A stretch of 5,967 bases of DNA from Gemmatimonadota bacterium (GTDB lineage Bacteria > Gemmatimonadota > Gemmatimonadetes > Gemmatimonadales > Gemmatimonadaceae), in contig JARIET010000184.1 of the NCBI GenBank assembly GCA_031127185.1, positions 1 to 5,967 of the forward strand, read 5' to 3'. The notes under the pieces were generated by a model. The model was not told where the DNA came from, made no database searches, and saw only the letters and a list, made by a program, of their open reading frames with translations. The position numbers and the translations under genes were made by a program. This document shows, piece by piece, positions 1-5,967 of the stretch (position 1 is the stretch's first letter; each line of letters opens with the position of its first letter).

Positions 1-1508
1 CTGGTGAATCCCGCCGGCAGCGAAATCGCGGGCAGTCCAGACTGCGACGCGAGCGCGCAACTCGATGCCGTCTGCGGTGAGCCAACCAACACGGGGCGTT
101 GGCCGATGGTCGGATAGGCGATGGCATCCAGCTTCAGGCTGTCGAGAAAGGCGATCATCCGTGCGCGAAGCTGTGCCTGCCGCGCCAGCACCGCGCGGTG
201 CGCGGCCGACCCACGAGCCGTGGCGGTGTCGGCGTCTTTGTGCCGCGTTTCGAGTTGTCGATCGAAGAGCCCACGATCAATGATCTCGCGCAGCGAACGC
301 ACCGGCGACTCTCCTGTGCGAGTGAAATAGTCGACAAGATCGAACTTCGTTTCCAGGATGATTGCGCGACTTCCGGCGATCACGTCGTCAAAGTCAGGCA
401 TGTTCACCTCGACGACTTCTGCCCCCAATGCGCGCATCGCCATCGCCGCGGCGCGCACCGTGTCGGCGATGTCGCCTTCGACATTCCGGAAGTAGGGCCG
501 GAAGATGCCAATCCGCGCGCCACGCAGCGCATCGGTCTTGAGCGATTCCTGAAAGCGCTGTGGCGGGGCTGCGGCGCCGAGCTGCGTCTGTGGGTCGTTC
601 GGGTCCGCGCCGGCTGTGACATCGAGCCCGATCGCGAGGTCGCGCACGGTGCGCGCCAGCGGGCCCGGCGTGTCCTGCGTCAGCGAGAGCGGAATGATCC
701 CGTCGCGGCTGTATAGCCCCTGCGTGGGCCGCAGTCCAACGAGTGATGCAAACGCCGCCGGGATGCGAATCGACCCGCAGGTGTCGGTGCCCCAGCCGAT
801 CGCCGCGAAGTTCGCAGCCACCGCAGACGACGTACCGCCACTCGATCCACCCGGACAGCGGTCGGGATTGTAGGCGTTCAGCGTCTGCCCGCCGAGTGAG
901 CTGATGGAGGTGATTCCCGCGGCGAGCTCGTGCAGGTTGGTCTTGCCAAGGATCACGGCTCCGGCCTCGCGCAACTTCTGCACCACAAACGCGTCTCGCG
1001 CTGGCTGGTGGTTCACCAGCGCAATCGATCCGCCGGTGGTGGGAATGTCGCGTGTGTCGTAGTTGTCCTTGAGTACAATCGGGATCCCGTGCATAGGCCC
1101 ACGCAGGCGCCCATTGCGCCGCTCGGCGTCCAGCGCGGCGGCGTCCGCGCGTGCCCGCGGATTGAGCCGGATCATGGTGTTGAGCGCGGGTCCGCGGTGG
1201 TCGAATGCCGCGATGCGCGCCATGTAGGCGTCCACGAGCCGGGCCGAAGTCACTCGGCCGCTGGCCATCGCCTGCTGGAGGTCAGTGATCGACGCTTCCA
1301 TCACGTCGAATGTGCTGGCCGCCGCCGGACGCCCAGGGGCCTGTTGGGCGGCTCGGGATGCAGGCGCCGGCGGCGCCCCGCGCTGGGGAGAAGTCGGCTG
1401 GGCAGGCGCTGCTGTCGCTGCGGGGCCGAGTGCAGCTACGAGCGCAGTCATGGTAATGGCACGCACGGCGACGGTGAGCTGGGCAGTTCCAATTGTGTAA
1501 CGACGCAT
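1..1508 (-). CDS. Exported amidase-signature (AS) family amidase, C-terminus cut off by the window edge
   Basis: Hydrolyses carboxamide bonds by the Ser-cisSer-Lys mechanism of the amidase-signature family; the substrate cannot be read from the sequence. Reading the minus strand from the ATG at 1508 gives 502 residues with no stop before the left edge. Residues 1-35 form a Sec-type signal peptide (basic MRR start, hydrophobic stretch about 12-33), followed by a Pro/Ala-rich linker to about residue 65. The AS domain then begins. Lys147 (in GIPIVLKDNY), Ser222 (in GGSSGG) and nucleophile Ser246 (in GTDTCGSIRIPA) are all present, and the 24-residue Ser222-Ser246 spacing equals that of FAAH Ser217-Ser241. 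The visible end, ASQSGLPAISLPAGFT, is the usual conserved patch near the C-terminus, so roughly 30-60 residues are probably missing. The start is supported by GAGGT four bases upstream. Cys244 replaces a commonly found Gly. Family certain; export likely; amide substrate unknown. It is not GatA, because of the signal peptide and the lack of gatB/gatC neighbours. Confidence 0.93.
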   Translation of the reverse strand, partial: MRRYTIGTAQLTVAVRAITMTALVAALGPAATAAPAQPTSPQRGAPPAPASRAAQQAPGRPAAASTFDVMEASITDLQQAMASGRVTSARLVDAYMARIAAFDHRGPALNTMIRLNPRARADAAALDAERRNGRLRGPMHGIPIVLKDNYDTRDIPTTGGSIALVNHQPARDAFVVQKLREAGAVILGKTNLHELAAGITSISSLGGQTLNAYNPDRCPGGSSGGTSSAVAANFAAIGWGTDTCGSIRIPAAFASLVGLRPTQGLYSRDGIIPLSLTQDTPGPLARTVRDLAIGLDVTAGADPNDPQTQLGAAAPPQRFQESLKTDALRGARIGIFRPYFRNVEGDIADTVRAAAMAMRALGAEVVEVNMPDFDDVIAGSRAIILETKFDLVDYFTRTGESPVRSLREIIDRGLFDRQLETRHKDADTATARGSAAHRAVLARQAQLRARMIAFLDSLKLDAIAYPTIGQRPVLVGSPQTASSCALASQSGLPAISLPAGFT

Positions 1509-1568
1509 CGTGACCTCGTGGCGGAATCCGGTCAGCCGCTGGCAGAGTGGCGGCCCTCTGGGTCAATT
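1509..1568. promoter_or_regulatory. Divergent 60-bp intergenic region between amidase and PP2C genes
   Basis: The two genes diverge here, so any transcription start for both units must lie in these 60 bases or inside the opposing coding region. On the minus strand TTGACC (1567-1562) resembles a -35 box, but no convincing -10 hexamer follows at 16-18 bases. On the plus strand two overlapping inverted repeats occur: GCCGC (1535-1539) with GCGGC (1550-1554), and CAGAG (1543-1547) with CTCTG (1556-1560). Because they share bases they could not form together. The region function as a promoter is inferred from gene orientation, not from recognised boxes. Confidence 0.4.
1513..1517 (-). promoter_or_regulatory. 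Shine-Dalgarno site of the amidase gene
   Basis: On the minus strand GAGGT lies four bases before the ATG at 1508. It supports this start over the later in-frame Met20, which would give a signal peptide with no positive charge at its N-terminus. Confidence 0.65.
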
Positions 1569-2441
1569 ATGGCGATGGCAACGCCCTTTCCCAACCGAAA
1601 GCCCCGCGACGACGAAATCGACGTCTTCGGCCTGACGCATCAGGGACACCTGCGCAAGGACAATCAGGACCAGTTCCTGCTCGCGTCGATCCACAAACGG
1701 GTCAATGTTGTTGCCACGAGTCTCCCGGAGTCTCAACGTGCTGCGCTGAGCGGTGACGAGCGGCTCGCATTTCTGGCCATGGTCGCCGATGGTGTGGGCG
1801 GCGGCGAAGGCGGGGCAGAGGCGAGCGCCACGGCGCTCGAAGCGTCGCTCGAATACGTGCAGCACAGCATGGCCTGTTACTATCGTGGAGATTCTGCCGA
1901 CGGCGAGTTCATCGAACAGCTCCAGAATGCAGCGGCGAGCGCGCACGAGGCCATCATTGTGCGTCGCAACGCAGCGGGCCGACGCGGGACGATGGCCACA
2001 ACCCTCACGCTCTGGATGGGCGTCTGGCCGGCGTCGTACCTGATGCAGGTGGGGGATTCACGCTTCTACCTCTTTCGCGACGATCAGCTCCATCAGATAT
2101 CGCGCGACCAGACCATGGCCCAGGACCTCGTGGATGAAGGCGTCCTCACGCGCACGGCGGCCTTCCGTACGCCGCTTGCCAATGTGCTCTCGAGCGCGCT
2201 TGGCGCCGAGAACCACATGCCGGTGGTGACGCGACTGACCCAGGAGTGGGGCGCCGTTGGGCTCATCTGCAGCGACGGGCTCACCAAGCACGTGCCCGAC
2301 GAACGCATCGCCGAGCATCTGCGCAGCATGACGAGTGCCAAACAGGTGTGCGAAGCGCTGCTGCAGGATGCGCTCGATGGCGGCGGCAGCGACAACATCA
2401 CCATCATTGTCGGCCGCGGCGTGCCGAAGGAGCTGCCGTGA
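1569..2441 (+). CDS. PP2C-type (PPM) Ser/Thr protein phosphatase
   Basis: Dephosphorylates phospho-Ser/Thr proteins in the cytosol using two metal ions, normally opposing Hanks-type kinases; no kinase gene is in this window. The 290-residue product carries the PPM motifs in order: RKDNQD (29-34, Asp34), VADGVGGG (72-79, Asp74), GTMATTL (140-146), VGDSR (161-165), CSDGLT (234-239, Asp236) and GGSDNIT (272-278, Asp275). All metal-binding Asp positions are intact, so it should be active. Length is close to that of stand-alone bacterial Stp/PstP catalytic domains, and there is no signal peptide, membrane segment or extra domain. About 40 residues separate the first two metal Asp residues, indicating a somewhat long loop (about 46-68). 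The frame stays open upstream to 930, but that stretch overlaps the amidase antisense and lacks family similarity, so ATG 1569 is chosen; ATG 1575 is an alternative two codons later. No good ribosome site precedes either. The stop overlaps the next gene's GTG start. Confidence 0.94.
   Translation: MAMATPFPNRKPRDDEIDVFGLTHQGHLRKDNQDQFLLASIHKRVNVVATSLPESQRAALSGDERLAFLAMVADGVGGGEGGAEASATALEASLEYVQHSMACYYRGDSADGEFIEQLQNAAASAHEAIIVRRNAAGRRGTMATTLTLWMGVWPASYLMQVGDSRFYLFRDDQLHQISRDQTMAQDLVDEGVLTRTAAFRTPLANVLSSALGAENHMPVVTRLTQEWGAVGLICSDGLTKHVPDERIAEHLRSMTSAKQVCEALLQDALDGGGSDNITIIVGRGVPKELP
2427..2432 (+). promoter_or_regulatory. Shine-Dalgarno site that fixes the GTG start of the deacylase gene
   Basis: AAGGAG is a full-consensus ribosome site located inside the last codons of the PP2C gene, five bases before GTG 2438. 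It selects this GTG over the longer open frame reaching back to 2246, and places the twin-arginine motif at the correct distance from the N-terminus. Confidence 0.85.
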
Positions 2442-4117
2442 GTACCCGCCCGGACAGGCGACGTTTTGTTTCGGCGACGACTGCGTCACTTCTCGCTGTC
2501 GGAGGCCTGCCCGTCGAATGGCTCCGAGTTGCACCCTGGGTATCGCGGCGCGCGGCGCACGACCTCGTCATCCGCCGCGGCATGGTGTTCAACGGTAGCG
2601 GCGCACCGGCCGTGGAAGCCGAGATTGCGATTACCGGTGGCAGAATTGTCGAGGTATCCCGCACCATCCGCGATACGGGCACAGAGGAAATCGATGCGCG
2701 CGGTCTGGGCGTCTCCCCGGGCTTCATCGACATCCATTCGCACGGCGACGGCAATATGGAAGAAGACCCGCGCCAGGAGTCGGTGGTCCGGCAGGGGATC
2801 ACCACGATTGTCGTCGGTCAGGACGGCAGTTCTCGCGCACCACGTGCACGCGCACAGAGCAGCGGTGCCGAGCCGGGCGAGGAACCGGCGACGTCCTTCC
2901 GCGCCGTGTTCGACGCTATCGACAAACTGCAGCCGAGCGTCAACGTCGCCAGCGGCGTCGGGCTCGGCAGCGTTCGTGCGGCCGTTGTTGGTCAAGCCGA
3001 CCGCCCGGCCACGCCCGCCGAACTGGCGCGGATGCGCGCAATTGTCGAAGAAGCACTCGCTGCCGGTGCCTGCGGCGCATCGAGCGGGCTCGAATACACA
3101 CCCGGGGCATTCGCACCGCTGGCCGAGTTAGTTGAACTGTGTAGGCCATTGAAGACACGCGGACTTCCGTACACCACTCATATGCGCAATGAGGACGACA
3201 AGCTCCTCGATGCCATCGATGAGTCGATTGCCGTTGCGCGCGGGGCAGGGTGCCCGCTGCAGATCTCGCACCTCAAGACGCAGGGTCCGCGCAACTGGAA
3301 CAAGCTCGACACGGTGTTCGCGCGCATCGCTGATGCTCGAAGAGCCGGGCTCGATGTTGCGTTTGACCGATATCCGTACATCGCGTACCAAACCGGTCTG
3401 ACCAACCTCTTCCCGGTCTGGGCGCGCGACGGCGGTACCCCGCCGTTTCTCGCTAGGCTTGACTCGGTGGGTACGGGCGCGCGAATCAAAGCCGAGGCTA
3501 TTGGCAAGGTCAATCTCATTGGCGGCTGGGACAATGTGTTGATAGCCAATGTGCGTGCCGCCGAAGACAAACCCGCTGAGGGAAAGCGCCTCGGCGCCTA
3601 CGCGAAGTCACTTGGCCGCGATCCGTATGAACTCAGCGTGGAGATGCTGAAGCGCAACAACGCGAGCATCGGCATGGTGGGCTTTGCCATGAGCGAAGAG
3701 AATCTCGATCGGATTCTCGCGCATCCATACGGCATGGTGTGCAGTGATGGCGGTGCGTTCGCGACGGACGGGCCCACGCGCCGCGGCAGTCCGCATCCGC
3801 GAGGAGCCGGCAGTTTTCCACGCGTGATCGCCAAGTACGTGCGTGAACGAAAGGCGCTCACGCTCGAGCAGGCGATCCACAAAATGACGGCGCTTCCCGC
3901 GGCGCGGATGCGTCTCGCGGACCGGGGTCGCATCGCGCCCGGACTGGCGGCGGACATCGTGGTATTTGACGCAACGACGGTCGCGGACACCGCAACTTAC
4001 GAACAACCCTTCAGCTACCCCACCGGCATCGCGGCGGTGGTGGTGAACGGCGGAATCGCCGTGCGAGAAGGGCAGAGAGGCGCGGTTCGAAGTGGACGCT
4101 CAGTTCGCCCGTCATAG
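2438..4117 (+). CDS. Tat-exported N-acyl-D-amino-acid deacylase-like amidohydrolase
   Basis: Member of the amidohydrolase superfamily, closest in motif pattern to D-aminoacylases, which release D-amino acids from N-acyl-D-amino acids with zinc; exact substrate is inferred. From GTG 2438 the product has 559 residues. Residues 7-20 (RRRFVSATTASLLA) form a twin-arginine motif followed by a hydrophobic stretch, so folded, metal-loaded export is likely. The N-terminal beta sandwich is followed by the metal motif GFIDIHSHGD (His100, His102), then THMRNE (His248), ISHLK (His278) and CSDGG (Asp437); the C-terminal RIAPGLAADIVVFD is the usual amidohydrolase closing motif. Position 129 is Asp (VGQDGS), where characterised D-aminoacylases have Cys (NCG). 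A low-complexity Ser/Arg/Glu patch lies at about 131-150. The GTGA overlap with PP2C and the strong ribosome site imply translational coupling. Alternatives are other metal-dependent amidohydrolases such as dihydroorotase- or isoaspartyl-peptidase-like enzymes, judged less likely from the SHLK and SGLEYTPG motifs. Confidence 0.88.
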   Translation: MSTRPDRRRFVSATTASLLAVGGLPVEWLRVAPWVSRRAAHDLVIRRGMVFNGSGAPAVEAEIAITGGRIVEVSRTIRDTGTEEIDARGLGVSPGFIDIHSHGDGNMEEDPRQESVVRQGITTIVVGQDGSSRAPRARAQSSGAEPGEEPATSFRAVFDAIDKLQPSVNVASGVGLGSVRAAVVGQADRPATPAELARMRAIVEEALAAGACGASSGLEYTPGAFAPLAELVELCRPLKTRGLPYTTHMRNEDDKLLDAIDESIAVARGAGCPLQISHLKTQGPRNWNKLDTVFARIADARRAGLDVAFDRYPYIAYQTGLTNLFPVWARDGGTPPFLARLDSVGTGARIKAEAIGKVNLIGGWDNVLIANVRAAEDKPAEGKRLGAYAKSLGRDPYELSVEMLKRNNASIGMVGFAMSEENLDRILAHPYGMVCSDGGAFATDGPTRRGSPHPRGAGSFPRVIAKYVRERKALTLEQAIHKMTALPAARMRLADRGRIAPGLAADIVVFDATTVADTATYEQPFSYPTGIAAVVVNGGIAVREGQRGAVRSGRSVRPS

Positions 4118-4176
4118 TGCGCTGATGGGTCTCATCCAACTTCGCCTGTGAGCCGGGCTGTGCTCGGCAACGAGCT
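4118..4176. other. Convergent 59-bp intergenic region
   Basis: The plus-strand deacylase and minus-strand M55 peptidase genes end towards each other here. Apart from the hairpin at 4162-4175 and a weaker one at 4124-4136 (GATG paired with CATC), nothing is recognisable. Neither hairpin is followed by a run of T on either strand. Confidence 0.5.
4162..4175. terminator. Small GC-rich hairpin, possible terminator or 3' end stabiliser
   Basis: GCTCG-GCAA-CGAGC forms a perfect 5-bp stem; read on the plus strand it closes a GNRA tetraloop, read on the minus strand the loop is TTGC. It starts one base after the M55 stop codon on the minus strand, a typical position for a 3' end structure. There is no T tract and the stem is short, so a canonical intrinsic terminator is not shown. 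Confidence 0.3.
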
Positions 4177-5058
4177 TCAGTCGGTGTTGATGAACCGGTA
4201 GAGCACCCGGATCATCCGGTACGCATCGGGCATGTTGTCTCGCGTGAACTCCACGGTGCTTGGCGAAATGCTGCGCACCTCGCGAAACGCCGTCGCCACC
4301 TCGGGGAACGTGAGGTTGGTGAACGTCATCCGCACCGTGTAACTCGGCAGCCGCTCCGGTCCAAACCGCCGCGCGCCGCGTACGCCTTCACGCGCGGCCA
4401 GTTCGATCTCGCGGCGTGCATCGGCCAGGGGCCGCAATTCCACCGCGCGGCTGTTGATCGCTCGCTTCACCGCCACCGTTCGCACACCGGGTGTGATTTC
4501 CTTCTGTTGTTCCACGGCCACATCGTCGCCCGTCACGGCCACCACGGGCACGCCATACCACGCCGCGAGAATCGCGTTCATCCCGCCCTCGCCGACCGAC
4601 TTGCCGTTTACCTGAAGGTCGGCAAGCACGCCCGACCCGGTGTGGGCAAAGAGACCCCGCGGTGACCCAGCCTTGGCGTGGTAGCCCACGAAGATCACCG
4701 CATCAAAAGTTGAATCGAGCCCTTCCATCATGCCGTGGCGCTTGAAACTGTGGCTGATGAGCCGCGCGCGGGGGTCGAGATCCTCGGGAAGGAGGTTGCG
4801 CTGAAAGCCGTGCGAATCGTTTATAAGCACGTGGGTCGCACCGCCTGCGAATGCGCCGCGGATGGCAGCGTTCGCGTCCTCGGCCATCAGCTTTCGTGCG
4901 CGGCCGAATTCGTTGCCACTCGGACCAGTCTGGTTGTCGCCGTTGATGCCGCTGATTCCCTCCATATCTACCGAGATGTAGACCTTTCGCGCCTGCTGCG
5001 CCTCAGCGAGCGCAGGGAAGAGCAGGGCAAGAAGCGTCAGCAGCGGGCGAACACGCAT
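4177..5058 (-). CDS. Exported M55-family (DppA-like) zinc D-aminopeptidase
   Basis: M55 peptidases such as Bacillus subtilis DppA remove N-terminal D-amino acids from short peptides and assemble as a ring-shaped decamer. The 293-residue product matches DppA over its length after a leader. Residues 1-20 are a Sec signal peptide with a clear AEA/QQ cleavage site, so the enzyme should act in the periplasm, whereas DppA is cytosolic. Family motifs: SVDMEGISG (Asp31, Glu33), NDSHG (His83), GYHAKAG (His127), FAHT (His139) and VGEGGMNA (Glu157). The 52- and 44-residue spacings from Asp31 to His83 and His83 to His127 equal those of DppA Asp8-His60-His104, so all expected zinc ligands and the catalytic His are present. 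Start ATG 5058 has GAGGTT upstream. The gene begins 13 bases after the stop of the DUF5916-type gene, implying one transcript. Substrate preference for D-Ala peptides is inferred from the family. Confidence 0.93.
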   Translation of the reverse strand: MRVRPLLTLLALLFPALAEAQQARKVYISVDMEGISGINGDNQTGPSGNEFGRARKLMAEDANAAIRGAFAGGATHVLINDSHGFQRNLLPEDLDPRARLISHSFKRHGMMEGLDSTFDAVIFVGYHAKAGSPRGLFAHTGSGVLADLQVNGKSVGEGGMNAILAAWYGVPVVAVTGDDVAVEQQKEITPGVRTVAVKRAINSRAVELRPLADARREIELAAREGVRGARRFGPERLPSYTVRMTFTNLTFPEVATAFREVRSISPSTVEFTRDNMPDAYRMIRVLYRFINTD

Positions 5059-5061
5059 GGG

Positions 5062-5067
5062 AACCTC
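5062..5067 (-). promoter_or_regulatory. Shine-Dalgarno site of the M55 peptidase gene
   Basis: On the minus strand GAGGTT lies in the 13-base gap between the upstream stop (5072-5074) and the ATG at 5058, with GAGG about five bases before the start. It confirms the start that yields the complete signal peptide. Confidence 0.7.
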
Positions 5068-5071
5068 GGGG

Positions 5072-5967
5072 CTACGGATTGATCCAGAATGTCGCCTTGA
5101 CGATGAACACGTTGTCGGGCTTGATAGCGATCAGGTCATAACCGTCGAGCTGCGGGTCGAACTGCCCAATGCCATACAGGCCATTGGCCGCGCGAACGTT
5201 GGCGGTGCGATCCTGCTGCCACACAAAAAAGAGTGTCGAGCCCGGGCGCCACTCCCACCGCACCACGGCGTTTCCGCGGAGTGAGCGGAAATCGAAGTCT
5301 GGATCGCTGATCGTCGCCGAAGGCGCTGCGCCGGCACCGTCGGGGTCAAGCGTGTACTTCGCGGTGATCGGGTCGCGCGTCACCGTTCCCGCGCTGCCGG
5401 TCGCACCAAACGTATTGAACGTGAACGTGCGCGCGGCGCGAAGCTCCTTGAAGGCCTTGTAGTCGCCGCTCTGGAGCTGTGGGTTCGCAAACAACTCCAA
5501 GGTCAGCTTCGGCGTAAACGTCACGTTGAGACGGGTTTCCATGGAGAGCGACCGCTGCTCCAACTCGCCGAAGAGGATTCGCCGTCCGCCGGTTGCGGTC
5601 GCGGTGGTGTCAGTGATCGACGTGATGTACTGCGCGCTCGTTGAAGTTCTAGACCAGTTCGGCCCTACAGACAGCTCGAGGTTCGGACCCGGGCGAAGAC
5701 TGAAGTCGAGGTCGGTGGAGAAGCGTGAGTCGCCTGCGCCGGACCGGGATCCGTTCACCGACACGCGCGCCGTGTACCGGCGTCGCGAGTCCGTTGACAA
5801 GAAGATGAACCCGGAGTTCCCCGATGGCTTGGCCGCGAGCACACCGCCACGTGTCAGGCGGTCATCAAGTGATTCGATGGTGTGCGTGTAGTTGTATCCG
5901 AAGTTCCAGAAGTTCGCGAACTGTCCGTTGCCCCCGCCGCCGACCGACGTTTCTATCCGCTCACCGC
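5072..5967 (-). CDS. C-terminal part of a DUF5916-type, probable outer-membrane beta-barrel protein
   Basis: The minus-strand frame is open from the right edge to TAG at 5072-5074, giving about 297 C-terminal residues; the N-terminus lies outside the window. The pattern WNFGYNYTHTIESLDDRLTRGG followed by short alternating polar/hydrophobic strands, and the late block RWEWRPGSTLFFVWQQDR, resemble the C-terminal half of DUF5916 proteins. Those usually carry an N-terminal family-9-like carbohydrate-binding domain and are predicted to be outer-membrane barrels; that domain cannot be seen here. Strand-like segments alternate with Gly/Ser/Thr-rich loops, for example around TSITDTTATATGG and the GSAGTVTRD region. 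The protein ends in TFWINP, so the aromatic residues of a barrel insertion signal are a few places from the end rather than last. Function of the family is unknown. It is the upstream partner of the M55 peptidase gene, which suggests a shared cell-envelope role. An internal GTG at 5842 is not the true start, because similarity continues upstream of it. Confidence 0.75.
   Translation of the reverse strand, partial: GERIETSVGGGGNGQFANFWNFGYNYTHTIESLDDRLTRGGVLAAKPSGNSGFIFLSTDSRRRYTARVSVNGSRSGAGDSRFSTDLDFSLRPGPNLELSVGPNWSRTSTSAQYITSITDTTATATGGRRILFGELEQRSLSMETRLNVTFTPKLTLELFANPQLQSGDYKAFKELRAARTFTFNTFGATGSAGTVTRDPITAKYTLDPDGAGAAPSATISDPDFDFRSLRGNAVVRWEWRPGSTLFFVWQQDRTANVRAANGLYGIGQFDPQLDGYDLIAIKPDNVFIVKATFWINP

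Noticed and set aside
99..716. Plus-strand open frame of 205 residues
   Set aside because: It lies fully antisense to the amidase, whose catalytic motifs and continuous frame are unmistakable; the antisense product has no recognisable motif.
1..1508. GatA subunit of the glutamyl-tRNA amidotransferase
   Set aside because: A signal peptide plus Pro/Ala linker and absence of gatB/gatC neighbours argue for an exported stand-alone amidase.
1562..1567. TTGACC on the minus strand as a -35 box for the amidase gene
   Set aside because: No acceptable -10 sequence at the expected spacing; not enough to call a promoter by itself.
930..1568. Upstream extension of the PP2C reading frame, giving a 503-residue protein
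   Set aside because: This part is antisense to the amidase gene, is rich in Arg/His/Gly typical of a shadow frame, and has no PP2C similarity; motifs start about 20 residues after ATG 1569.
2246..2437. Extension of the deacylase frame upstream into the PP2C gene
   Set aside because: GTG 2438 has a consensus ribosome site and yields a Tat signal at the N-terminus; the extension is an Arg/Ala-rich shadow of the phosphatase.
2058..2534. Minus-strand open frame of 158 residues opposite the PP2C end and deacylase start
   Set aside because: Antisense shadow in GC-rich DNA; the opposite strand has two well-supported genes and this frame shows no family motif.
2486..2995. Minus-strand open frame of 169 residues inside the deacylase region
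   Set aside because: Antisense to the signal and metal-site region of a well-supported gene, with no recognisable domain.
4124..4136. GATG/CATC hairpin after the deacylase stop as a terminator
   Set aside because: Only four Watson-Crick pairs and no following T run.

Overview
This window looks like a stretch of chromosome from a GC-rich bacterium, most probably a member of the Gemmatimonadota or a related soil lineage. That placement is an inference from the high GC, the density of exported amide-bond hydrolases and the DUF5916-type protein at the right edge. No marker gene is present to confirm it. I see no mobile element, CRISPR array, rRNA or tRNA, and all five genes share similar base composition.

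Layout, left to right. (1) Positions 1-1508, minus strand: an exported amidase-signature hydrolase whose C-terminus lies off the left edge. (2) A 60-bp divergent gap (1509-1568) that must hold the start signals for both flanking units. (3) Plus-strand pair: a PP2C-type Ser/Thr protein phosphatase (1569-2441), followed with a GTGA stop/start overlap by an N-acyl-D-amino-acid deacylase-like amidohydrolase with a twin-arginine signal (2438-4117). (4) A 59-bp convergent gap (4118-4176) with a small GNRA-loop hairpin. (5) Minus-strand pair, transcribed from right to left: the C-terminal part of a DUF5916-type, probably outer-membrane, protein (5072-5967, start off the right edge), then an exported M55 (DppA-like) D-aminopeptidase (4177-5058) 13 bp downstream of it.

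How the parts may fit together. Three unrelated metal- or serine-dependent hydrolase families, each carrying an export signal, sit side by side. Two of them (D-aminoacylase-like and M55) belong to families known for D-amino-acid substrates. A periplasmic route for stripping amides or N-acyl groups and D-amino-acid peptides, such as wall fragments or foreign peptides, is a reasonable hypothesis but is not proven by the sequence. The PP2C phosphatase is cytosolic, and its translational coupling to a periplasmic hydrolase is the most unusual feature of the arrangement. I did not find evidence for a wholly new type of system; the families are recognisable, and the interest lies in their combination and in two active-site substitutions.
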